Below are positions 1-12,000 of a stretch of 21,513 nucleotides of DNA, in pieces (within the stretch, counting starts at the first letter, position 1; every line of letters begins with the position of its first letter). Location of the stretch: positions 1 to 21,513 of the forward strand of contig CANJSR010000022.1 in assembly GCA_947476855.1 (NCBI GenBank), read 5' to 3'. Both the position numbers and the translations under genes were made by a program. This stretch comes from Acetobacteraceae bacterium (GTDB lineage Bacteria > Pseudomonadota > Alphaproteobacteria > Acetobacterales > Acetobacteraceae). The notes under the pieces are model-generated. The model saw only the letters and a list, made by a program, of their open reading frames with translations, was not told the origin of the DNA and did no database searches.

Positions 1-66
1 CATCCGGCGGACCATGCTGACCCAGAGCGTGTCGACATGCAGCCGCCGACCTTGTGTGACCAGGCT

Positions 67-73
67 AGGGAAG
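67..73 (+). promoter_or_regulatory. Ribosome binding site deciding the start of the giant gene
   Basis: AGGGAAG lies 8 nt before the ATG at 82 and is the only Shine-Dalgarno-like sequence near the possible starts. The upstream in-frame ATG at 37 has no comparable purine stretch before it. No convincing promoter could be placed in the 81 bases before the gene, so transcription may begin outside the window. Confidence 0.6.
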
Positions 74-81
74 ACGGCAAA

Positions 82-3000
82 ATGGCAATCATGACGATCG
101 ATCAGGCTTTGGCAGCATCCACCGCGACGGGGATCACCATTGTCGATACCCCCACCAACATCGCGCGTGGGACCCTGACCGCCAGCCTGTTGCCGCGGGT
201 AACCGCGTTCAACATGAACGCGAATGGGGCGACGTCACCAGGTGATGCCAAGCTTCTGGCCGGCCTGGGCACGCTGTTCTCCAAGAATGGTTTCAGCCTG
301 ACGGTCCGGGGCTCGGTCGCCGACCTGACCAACCCGCTGAACGCTACGGGTCTGACGCTCGCGAACACGAAGGCGGTCTTTGACACCGCAGCCAATATCC
401 TGGCCGCGGCCACCCAGACGGTGATCACCGGCGCGAACAGCGTCGTGATGTCCGCCAGCGCCGATGTCTCCCTGGCCGGGATGATCGCCTTCACGACCAT
501 GCCGTCCTTCTCGGTCAACCCTGGCGCGATCATCACCCTGGCCGATACCGCCGCCAACTTGCTTGCCATCACCAACGGGCAGAAGCGCGGCGCGCTCCAG
601 GCCTACAAGGTCGCCGTTGATTCCACCGTCACCGCGAGCACGGTGCTTCAGGTCGTCGCGCTGCAGAACTTCTCGGTCGCCACCAACGTCACACTGACCG
701 TCTCCGACACGCTGTCCGCCCTTCTGGCGCAGGGTGTCGTCACCGAATTGCCGGCCATCGGTTACCTGCCGCGGGTCGTGATCCGCGCGACCGACACCAC
801 CCAGGCCCTGATCACCGGCGCGCAGACCATCGCCACCCTGGCCGGCTCGGTTCCCACTCTCCGCACCCAGGCCACCGACAGCGCCACCGTCACCGCGGCC
901 CAGCTTGCCATCCTGGCCGACCTGCCGAACTTCACCATGGCCGCCGGACAGGAAATCACTGTCCAGGATACCGCCGCCAACCTGCTGGCCGTGTCTGCGG
1001 GTGATGCCCCGTTCGCCCAGAACGCGACCCTATCCGCCGCCGCCACGCTCTCGACCCAGCAGGTCGTGCTGCTCGCCAGCCGCTTCGGCCTCGACATCGC
1101 GACCGGATCGAACCTGACGATCTCCGACACGCTGGCCACGCTCGCCACGCTTGCAAGCAACCTGAAGGCGCTGGCCACCGCCATCATCCTGGAAGACACC
1201 GCCGCCCATCTGGTCGCCGCCAACCAGATCCCGAGCGGCGTGACGGCCATCCGCCTGCTTGCCGACAATGGCACCTACACCATCGCCCAGATCGAGGCGC
1301 TGCTCGGCCGCGTCCCCCAGCAGGTGACGATGACGGTGGTCGGTTCCGAGGCCAACCCCGCCCTCCGCATCGCCGACACCCTCGTCAACCTCGTCGCCGC
1401 TCGGCAGATGGTGGCGGCACTGAGCGAGGACGGCCCCGTCGCGGTCACGCCGACCGACAATGGCGGGACCGTGAGCGCGGAATCCGCCGCCATCCTGGCC
1501 GGCACGCCCGACTTCAACCCGGCCCTGTTCGCGCTGTCGGTGTCCGATACCGGGGCGGCCCTGTCCGCCGTCGCCAGCGAAATCTTCGGCCGCGGCTTCC
1601 TGGCCATCACCGTGGCGTCCGGCGTGTTCGACGGCACCGCGGCACAGCTTCTGGATGAAACGCTGGCGTTCTCGGGCGGCGCGACCGCCCGGCTTGCCTC
1701 CGACGTGACCGTCTCGGCTGTCGAGGCGCTGGCGCTGTCCGCGCTGCCTGGCTTCGCCGTCGGCCAGGACGTCGACCTGATCGTGAGCGATCACGCGGGG
1801 CCCCTGTCCAACCTGGCGAACGCGGCGGGCCTGTCGCTGGCGACCGCCATCCTGCTGGCGGATGACGCCCTGATCGACGCCCAGCAGGCCGGCCGGCTTG
1901 CCGCCCTGGGTTCCGTGTTCGACACGCAGGATCACGCCATCGCCATCGCCTCGACGCTGTCCGAATTGCTGGCGCTGGCGGATTCGTCGGCGTTGCAGGC
2001 GGTGAATGCCTGGACGGGCCCCGTCGTGCTGTCCGCCGCGGCAACCGCTTCCGCCGCCAACGCGACGACGCTCGCCCGGTTTACGCATTTCGAGTCCGGC
2101 CCGATGACCCTGATGATCCAGGACACCGCGGCCGCCCTGCTGCACATGTCCCAGGGTGAAAGCGAGCCCGACGCCTGGCCGGTCCTGATGGTCGCGGACT
2201 CGGTCGTGCTGTCGGCGGATGCCTTCGTCACCGCCGCCCAGGCCGCCACGCTCGGCGGTCTCGGCGCCCGCTTCGGCAATGGCGGGCACGACCTGGTCGT
2301 GCGCGACACGCCCGATGCGCTGACCGTCACCCGCGCCTGGACGCCCCTGGCCGGAGAGATCACGGGCTTTGAACTGGCCGACCAGGCGCAGCCCTGGGTT
2401 GTCGGCGCGGCCCAGGCGGCGACGCTGGCCATGCTGCCGAACCTCGATGTCGGCCCCGGCCTGTCGGTGGTCGACACCGTGTCCGCCCTGCTGGCCCCGG
2501 GCGCCGGCGCGGGCCTCGCGCCGGCCGGCGCCGTGTCCCTGTCGGCGGACAGCACGGTCACCGCCGCCGTCGCGACATCCCTGCACGCGATCCAGAACTT
2601 CTCGGCCGGTGGTCACGACCTGATCATCAGCGACGGCGCCGCCCGGCTCGCGACCCTCGACCAGGGCACGGCCGCGATGGCCACCGCGATCCACCTGGCC
2701 GGCAACAGCCTGGTCTCGGTCGCACAGTTCATCACCCTGCGCGACCTGCCGAACTTCAGCCTCGAAGGGCGTATGCTGATCGTCAGCGACACCGCGGGGA
2801 ACCTGCTGGACCTCGACGGCACCGACACGATGCTGATCGGGATCACCCTGCTGCAGGGGACCGCCAGCCTGACGGCCGCCGAGGCCACGCTGCTGTCCGA
2901 CCTGCCCAACTTCACGGGCCGCCCCGACCGCATCGCCGTGGTCGACACCGCCGCGAACATGCTGTTCTGGAGCAACCAGGAAGGCGACCCGGACAACTGG

Positions 3001-6000
3001 GCCGGCCTGCTGCTGGCCGGTTCCGTCACGTTGTCCGCCGATGCGGTCGTCACCGCCGCCCACGCCGCCACCCTTGCGATCCTCGGCAGCCGGTTCTCCT
3101 CCGGGACGCATGAGCTGACGATGCGCGGCACGGCCACCGAACTGCTGGACGCGGAGAATGCGCCCGGCCTGGCCATCGCCGATGTCGTCAGCCTGGCCGA
3201 CGGGCCGGTCACCATCTCCACCGCGCAGGCGATGCGCCTGACCTCGATCGATGGCTTCACCAAGGGCAACGCCGTCGTCACGATCAGCGATACGGCCGAC
3301 GTCTTGGCCTTCGCCGGCTTCGATGCCGGCCTGGCGCTGGCGGACCATATCCAGCTCAGCACAGCGACCAACCTGTCGGTCGAGGATGCTGTGGCCCTGG
3401 TCGGCACCGCCCCGTTCCAGGTCAACGCCAACGCCGCCCTGACGATGACCGACTCGCTGGTGAACCTGCTGCGGCTGGGGTCCACGACCCTGACCCACAA
3501 CAACGCCATGCTGCAGGCGACTCCCATCATCTTGTCGGATGACACGGTCGCCACCGTCGCCCAGCTGATGGCCTTGCGGGCATTGCAGCAATACAACCTG
3601 AACGGCGCACCTTTCGACCGCGACGGGCACGACCTGATCCTGCGCGATACCGGGCGTCGCATCGCCGGCTTCACCCCGGAATCAAACTCCGCCCCGACCG
3701 CGTATGAGATGGTCGGCGACGCCACGCTCAACGCCGCGGAAGCGACCGTGCTGGCCGGCCGCACCGTCGATCTGGGCGACAACGTGCTGACGATCGCCGA
3801 CACGGCGTCGCAGTTGCTCTCCTCCGGCAACAGCGCCGGCCTGGCCATCGCCGACATGCTGATGCTGTCGGGCAACGCGGTCGTCACCGCCGCCTCGGCC
3901 ACCGCGCTGTTCGCCGATGACCGGTTCTGGACCGGGGGCCGGATGCTGACCGTGCAGGACGACGTCGAAGCCCTGCTCGACCTGTCCGGAGAGGCGCTGT
4001 TGATGTCGACCGTGCTGCAACTGGTCGACTCCGAATCGATCGACGCGGTGGAGCTGCGCGGCCTCGCTCGCCTGGGCGTCAAGTTCGACCTGGATGACAA
4101 CAGCCTGACGGTTGTCGATACAGCGATCAATCTGGCCAACCTCGGCGTGCTCGAACTTGAACTGGCGGCGCACCAGACGCTTGGCGCCAATGCCACCGTC
4201 TCCGCCGCGATGGCCGAGGAACTGGCGGATCTGCCAGACCTCGCCTTGGGCGACGGCGTGACTCTGACCATCCAGGACACCGTCGAGAACCTGATCGAAC
4301 TGTCGCAGGGCGCGCGCGACCTCTCCACGGCCCAGCGCCTGCCGACCGGCGCCGGCGTCGTCCTGATCGTCGCCGAGGCGGCGGACCTGGCCGACTTGCC
4401 GGCCTTCACCAACGCCGGCGCGACGATCGTCGTGCGCGACACCATCGCCCATCTGGCCGCCGCCGAAACGGAGGCGTGGGCGGACGTTGCGACGTCGTAT
4501 GAAGTCGTCGACTCCATCGGCAACATTGTCGCGAACACCAGCAACCAGTTGCTCGTGCAGGCCGCATCGGTGACACCCTCCGGTGACTCGACCATCGACG
4601 CGTCCACCGCGGCTGTCCTGGCCGATACACCGGACTTCGACACCGGCGACATGCTGCTGGTCGTGGTCGATGGCCCCGCGGCGATGGCTGCCAATGTGGA
4701 TGCGATCCTCGAGGTCGCGACCGGCGCCCGGATCAACCAGTCCGCGCCCATCACCGTCGCGCAGGCCGATGCGCTGGTGCCGCTCGCGGGGATGCTGACC
4801 TTCGCGTCCGGCCATCAGCTCAATGTCGTGGATACGTTCGCCAATCTGTCGAATGTGAACAACGCGGAAGGCCTGGCGCTGGCCGACAACGTCACGATCC
4901 TGGATACCGCCACCGCGCTGGCCAACGCCGCGGTGCATGACTGGGGCAACCTGGCACCGGACTATGAACTGTCCGCCGACGCGACGATCTTGGCCGTGGT
5001 GGCGGCCGTTCTCGCTGGCCTGGGCGCGCATTTCTCCACGGGCGACCAGGTGCTGGAGGTGTCCGATACCGCGAACGCGGTCGCCGGCGCGATGTCCAGC
5101 CTCAACAGCCTGGGCGTGCCGGTCCACGTGGTCGACACGGCCCAGGCGATCGGTTCCCAGAGCAGCGGGTTGCTGACCGTCACCGACCTGGCCTCCGTCA
5201 CCCTGACCGATACCGGCCCGCTGAGCGCGGCCAACGCGGCGGGCCTGCATGAACTGGCCGATCTGCTGACCGGCCAGCCCCTGGGCGTGGCGGACGATGC
5301 CACCGACGTTGCCGCCAATATCGTCAACCTGCTGGACCTGGGCAACAACCTCGGCACCGTTCACGTCACCGACTCCGCGGCGGCGATCGGCGCGGTCACC
5401 GGCGGTCAGAACCCGATCCAGGCCCTGGGCGGCCATCTGGCAATCACCCTGACGGACTCCGCGGCCGTGACCGCCGCGGTCGCCGCCGACCTGCTGCCGG
5501 TCCTGGCCAACATCGCCGACAACACGCAACTCAACGTGACCGATACGGCCGCGGCGCTGGTGGCCGTCGCCTCCGATCTCGATGACCTCGGCGATCTGCT
5601 CGGCGTCGTTTCGATCTCCGGCACCACGGTCCTGACAGCCGCCCTCGCGGTCGGCCTGCTGCCGATCGAGGATCACCTGGGCCAGAACATCCAGGTGTCC
5701 GTGAACGATACCGCCGCCAACATCGCGGCCCAGTCCAGCGGCCTGACCACCATGCTGGGAGAGAGCCGAATCTCCGCCATCACCGCGCCCGACTCCACCG
5801 CCCAGCAGATCGTGACCAACGGCGGCGTGCTGGACAGCCTGGGGGCACATGCGACCATCCTGGACAGCGCCGCCAACGTGAATGCCCGGCTTGACGCCCT
5901 GGCTTCCTACGCCGAGGCGGGCGGGGTGATCACGGCGATCGTGCTGAGCAACGGCGGGACGCCCGCCGTGACCGTTTCGGTGGCACAGCTTCATTCCGCC

Positions 6001-9000
6001 GCCGATGTGCTCGGCCTGATCAGCTCGGTCTTCGCGCTGCATGTCAGCGACACCGCCGCCCATATCGAGGCCGACCTGGCCAATGGCCCGTCGTCCTACA
6101 TCCTGGGCGTCCTGCAGAACATCGGGGAGATCATCGTCAGCGATGCCGGCGACATCGAACTGACCGTCGCGCAGATCGAGGCGGCGGGCGTCAACGACGG
6201 CACTGGTTCGGCGCTGGATATCATGACCGGCGGCACGGTCACCGTGACCGGTGCGACCGTCGATGACGTGGCCGACCTGGCCGCCATGGGCGTCGTGCCC
6301 GACAGCATCCTGGTCTCGGATACCGCGAGCGCGATTTCCGCCGACCTTGCCACCGGCGGATCGGACCTGGTGACGCACCGCGCCCTGATCGATGGCATCG
6401 CGATTTCCGACAACGGCACGGTCAGCCTGACCGCCGCCCGTGCCACGGCGTCCCATGTCGATGACGGCGCAGGCTCGGTGATGTCCAAGGTCACCGGCGG
6501 CGACTTTGTCGTGACCGCGGTGGCCGAGGCGGATATCGAGGACATCCTGGCATTGGCCGTCGCACCCGACAGCATCGCCGTCGTCGACACCGCGGCGAAC
6601 CTGCAGGCCAACATCAACGATGGCGGTTCCACGATCCGCGCCAACCTGGCGGCCATCAGCGGCATCACGGTCAGCCCGGCGGGCACCATCACCCTGACGG
6701 CGGCGCAGGCCTTCAGCCCCGACGTCGACGATGGCAGCGGGTCGGCTCTGGGCAAGATGACCGGCGTGACACTGGCCGTCACCCAGGCGTCGATCGATCA
6801 GATCGTCGACCTGATGGCGCTGGGCGTGCCGCCGTCGAGCATCCTGCTGATCGACACGGCCGCGCATGTCCAGGCGGACCTCATCGCTGGCAATGCTTCG
6901 GCCATCCTGGCCCATCTGGCCGAGGTGGACGGGATCGCTGTCACGCCGTCCGGCACGGTCACCCTGACCGCGGCCCAGGCGCTGGCGACCGACGTCGATG
7001 ACGCGCTGGCATTGACCACCGGCGTGACCCTGGTCGTGACTGGAGCCGCCGTCGCCGAACTGGATGCGCTGATGGCCCTGGTGCCGGCGCCGTCCGATAT
7101 CACGGTCACCGACACGGCGGCCCATATCGCGGCCGACATCGCGGCCGGCAACGCATCGGACCTGTTGGCCAACCGCGGCCCGCTGTCGGCCCTGACTGTG
7201 AGCGACTCCGATCCGATCACCCTGACGCAGAGCCAGGTCCTGGCGACCAACGTCAATGACGGGGCCGGGTCGGTGCTGTCCCACCTGACCAACGGCACGC
7301 TGGTCGTGACCGGAGTCGATGTGGCCCATATCGATGCCATCGCCGCCCTGCCGGTCGCGGCCGACAGCTTCAGCGTTTCCGACACCGCCGCGAACCTTGC
7401 CGCCGCCCTGGCGCTGGGCGCGTCGTCCGACATCCTGGGCAACCTCGGCGACATCACGGCCATCACCAATAGCAATGCCGGAGCGATCAGCCTGACGGCG
7501 GCGCAGGTGCTGTTCTCGGGCGTCAACGACGGGGCCGGTTCGGCGCTGTCCAAGGTGACGGGGGGCTCGCTGGTCGTCACCGCCGTCGCGGTCACCGATA
7601 TCGATACGATCGCGGCGCTGCCGGTGGCGCCGGCCTCGATCACCGTGTCCGCCACCGCGGCCTCGATCCAGTCCGACCTGGCCACGGCCGGCACGTCCAA
7701 CATCCTGGAGCACCTGGCCCTTATTTCGAGCATCACCAACAGCAACACCGGGGCGATCACGCTGACCGCCGCGCAGGTGGTGGCGGCCGGGGTGAATGAT
7801 GGCGCGGGCTCTGCACTGTCCAAGGTGTCGGGAGGCTCGCTGGTCGTCACCGGCGTGGCCGTCGCCGATATCCCGGCCATGCTCGCGCTGGGCGTCCCGC
7901 CGGCCTCGATCACCGTCAGCGACACGGCGGCGCATATCGAGGCTGATTTCCAGGCCGGTGCGGGATCGCTGATCCTGGGCAACCTGGGGGACATCACGCA
8001 GATCACCGTCAGCGACAACGGCGCGATCGCCATGACGCTGACTGAGTGGCAGTTCGCCGACATCAATGACGGCGCCGGATCGGCCGCTTCACTGCTGAGC
8101 GGCGGTACGCTGATCGTGCTGGACGCGACGGTGGCCGAGGTCGCGACCGCCGCGGCGCTGCCGGTGACCCCGGATGAGATCGCGGTGGAGGACACGGCGG
8201 CCCATATCCAGTCGAACCTGGCGCTGGGCGGTTCCTCCAGCCTGGTCATCAACCGGGCGCTGCTGAGCGGGGTCCTGAACACTGACGACGGGGTGATCAC
8301 CCTGACGTCGGCGCAGGTCACCACCGCGCATGTCAATGATGGGGCTGGCTCGGTCATGTCCCTGGTCTCGGGTGGCTCGCTGGTGGTGACCGGCGTGGCC
8401 GTGGCGGATATCGAGACGATCCTGGCTCTGCCGGTGGCCCCGGGGTCGATCACGGTCAGCGATACGGCTGCGGGGCTCTCGGTGGACATCGCGCTGGGTG
8501 GGTCCTCCGACCTGCTGGCGAACAATGCCGACATCACCGCGATCACGAACAGCACGGCGGGGACGATCCTGCTGACCTCGGCGCAGGTGCGGGTGGCCGG
8601 GGTGAATGATGGCGCGGGGTCCGTGCTGTCGAAGGTGACCGGAGGCGACCTGGTCGTTACCGGGGTCGCGATCGTCGATATCGACCTGATCCTGGCCCTG
8701 CCGGTGGCGCCGGCGTCCATCACCATCAGCGATACGGCGGCGCAGATCGCGGCGGACCTGGTCCTGGGCGGGTCGTCCGAACTGGTGGCGAACAATGCCG
8801 ACATCACCGAGATCACCAACAGCAATGGCGGGGTGGTCACCCTGACCTCGGCGCAGGTCCTGGCGGCCGGCGTCAACGACGGCGCAGGATCGGTTCTGTC
8901 GAAGATGACGGGCGGTTCCCTGATCGTCACCGGCGTCGCGGTGGCGGATATCGAGACGATCCTGGGTCTGGGCGTTGCCCCGGCCTCGATCACGGTCAGC

Positions 9001-12000
9001 GATACCGCGGCGCATATCCAGGCCGACCTGGTCCTGGGTGCGTCCTCGGATATCCTCGGCAACCTCAGTGACATCACCAACCTGATCGTGAGCGACGCGG
9101 GGATTGTCTCCCTGACGCTGACACAGATGCAGGCGGCGGGTGTCAATGATGGGGCCGGATCGGCGGCGGCCCTGCTGAGCGGCGGGACCCTGCGTGTCAC
9201 CGGCATCACGGTGGCGCAGATCGACACGGTCGTTGCCCTCCCGGACGTGCCGGACAGCGCGACGGTCAGCGATACGGCGGCCAATATCGCGTCCGATATC
9301 GCGGCGGGCGGGTCGTCCGACCTGCTGGCCAACAACGCGATGATCTTCGCCATCACCAACAGCAATGGCGGAGCGGTCACGCTGACCTCGGCCCAGGTTC
9401 AGGCCGCGGGCGTGAACGATGGCGCGGGGTCCGTGCTGTCCAAGGTGACGGGCGGGTCCCTGGTCGTCACCGGCGTTGCCATAACGGATATCGAGACGAT
9501 CCTGGCCTTGCCGGTGGCGCCGGCGTCCATCTCGGTCAGTGACACCGCAGCGCATATCGCCACGGACCTGGCATTGGGTGGATCGTCCGAGCTGCTGGCG
9601 AACAACGCCGACATCACGGCGATCACCAACAGCAACGGCGGGGCAATCACCCTGACGTCCGCCCAGGTCCTGGCGGCGGGTGTGAATGATGGCGCGGGGT
9701 CGGTGCTGTCCAAGGTGACCGGCGGTTCCCTGATCGTCACCGGCGTCGCGGTGGCGGATATCGACACGATCCTGGCCCTGGGCGTGGCCCCCGCGTCGAT
9801 CACGATCAGCGACACCGCGGCGCATATCCAGGCCGACCTGGCCTTGGGCGGGGCGTCGGACATCCTCGGCAACCTCGGTGACATCACCAGCATCGTTGTG
9901 AGCAACGCGGGGGTTGTCTCCCTGTCGCTCGCCCAGATGCAGGCGACGGGCGTCAACGATGGAGCCGGATCGGCGGCGGCCCTGCTGAGCGGTGGGACGC
10001 TGCGTGTCACCGGCATCACGGTGGCGGAGATCGACACGGTCGTTGCCTTGCCGGACGTGCCGGACAGCGCGACCGTCAGCGACACGGCGGCCAACATTGC
10101 CTCCGACATCGCGGCGGGTGGTTCGTCCGACCTGCTGGCCAACAATGCGATGATCTTCGCCATCACCAACAGCAATGGCGGGGCGACTACCCTGACCTCT
10201 GCCCAGGTGCAGGCGGCGGGCGTGAATGACGGTGCCGGATCGGTGTTGTCCAAGGTCACCGGAGGCTCCCTGGTCGTCACCGGCGTGGCGGTCGCCGATA
10301 TCGAAACGGTCCTGGGCCTGGGGGTTGCCCCGGCATCCATCACCGTCAGCGACACCGCGGCGAACATCGCGGCCGACCTGGCGCTGGGCGGGTCCTCCGA
10401 CCTGCTGGCGAACCTCGGCGACATCACGGCGATCACCAACAGCAATGCCGGGGCGATCAGCCTGACGTCCGCCCAGGTTCAGGTCGCGGGCGTCAATGAC
10501 GGCGCCGGTTCGGCGATGTCCAAGGTGACCGGAGGCTCCCTGATCGTCACCGGCGTCGCGGTGGCGGATATCGACACGATCCTGGCGCTCGATGTCTCCC
10601 CGGCGTCGATCACGATCAGCGACACGGCGGCGCATATCCAGGCCGACCTGGCGTTGGGTGGCGCCTCTGAGATCCTGGCCGCCCTCGGCACCATCACCAA
10701 CATCGTGGCCAGCGATGCCGGCGTGGTCTCCCTGACCCTGACCCAGATGCAGGCGGCGGGCGTGAATGACGGCGCCGGATCGGCGGCGGCCCTGCTGAGC
10801 GGCGGGACCCTGCGTGTCAACGGCATCACGGTGGCGCAGATCGACACCGTCCTGGCCTTCCCGGACGTGCCGGACAGTGCAACCGTCAGCGACACGGCGG
10901 CCAACATCGCCTCCGACATCGCGTCGGGTGGTTCGTCCGACCTGCTGGCCAACAACGCGATGTTGTTTGCCATCACCAACAGCAATGGTGGAGCGATCAC
11001 CCTGACCTCTGCCCAGGTGCGGGCGGTGGGTGTCAACGACGGCGCCGGATCGGTGCTGTCCAAGGTCACCGGAGGCTCGCTGGTCGTCACCGGCGTGGCG
11101 GTCGCCGATATCGAAACGGTCCTGGGCCTGGGCGTTGCCCCGGCATCCATCACCGTCAGCGACACCGCGGCGAACATCGCGGCCGACCTGGCTCTGGGGG
11201 CGTCCTCTGACCTGCTGACGAACCTCGGCGACATCACGGCCATTACCAACAGCAATGGCGGGGCGATCACCCTCACCTCCGCCCAGGTTCAGGTCGCGGG
11301 CGTGAATGATGGCGCCGGATCGGCGATGTCGAAGGTGACAGGAGGCTCCCTGATCGTCACCGGGGTCGCGGTCGCGGAAATCGACACGATCCTGTTGCTC
11401 GATGTCTCTCCCGCCTCGATCACGATCAGCGACACGGCGGCGCACTTCCAGGCCGACCTGGCATCCGGCGGGGCCTCCGACATCCTGGCCGCGCTTGGCA
11501 CCATCACCAGCATCGTGGTCAGCAACGCCGGCGTCGTCTCCCTGTCCCTCGCCCAGATGCAGGTGGCGGGCATGAACGACGGCGCTGGATCGGCGGCTGC
11601 GTTGCTGAGCGGCGGGACCCTACGCGTCACCGGCATAACCGTGGCGCAGATCGACACCGTCCTGGCCTTCCCCGAGGTCCCGGACAGCGCGACGGTCAGC
11701 GATACGGCAGCCAACATCGCCTCCGACATCGCGGCGGGTGGGTCCTCCGACCTGCTGGCCAACAACGCGATGATCTTCGCCATCACCAACAGCAACGGCG
11801 GAGCCATCACCCTGACATCCGGGCAGGTGCAGGCGGCGGGTGTGAATGATGGCGCGGGGTCGGTGCTGTCCAAGGTTACCGGAGGTTCCCTGGTCGTCAC
11901 CGGCGTGGCGGTCGCCGATATCGAAACGGTCCTGGGCCTTGGCGTTGCCCCGGCGTCGATCACCGTCACCGGAACGGCCGCCGCCATCGCGACCGACCTG

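Noticed and set aside
37..81. Start of the giant gene at the ATG at 37.
   Set aside because: It has no ribosome binding site and would add a cysteine-containing 15-residue leader that looks like translated upstream sequence. The ATG at 82 has AGGGAAG at good spacing.
82..460. LapA-type N-terminal retention module with a LapG di-alanine cleavage site.
   Set aside because: No TAAG/PAAG site or LapA-like retention sequence is seen in the first ~120 residues, and repeats begin at once. A TAAG string near 8465 is only a variant of the repeat motif.
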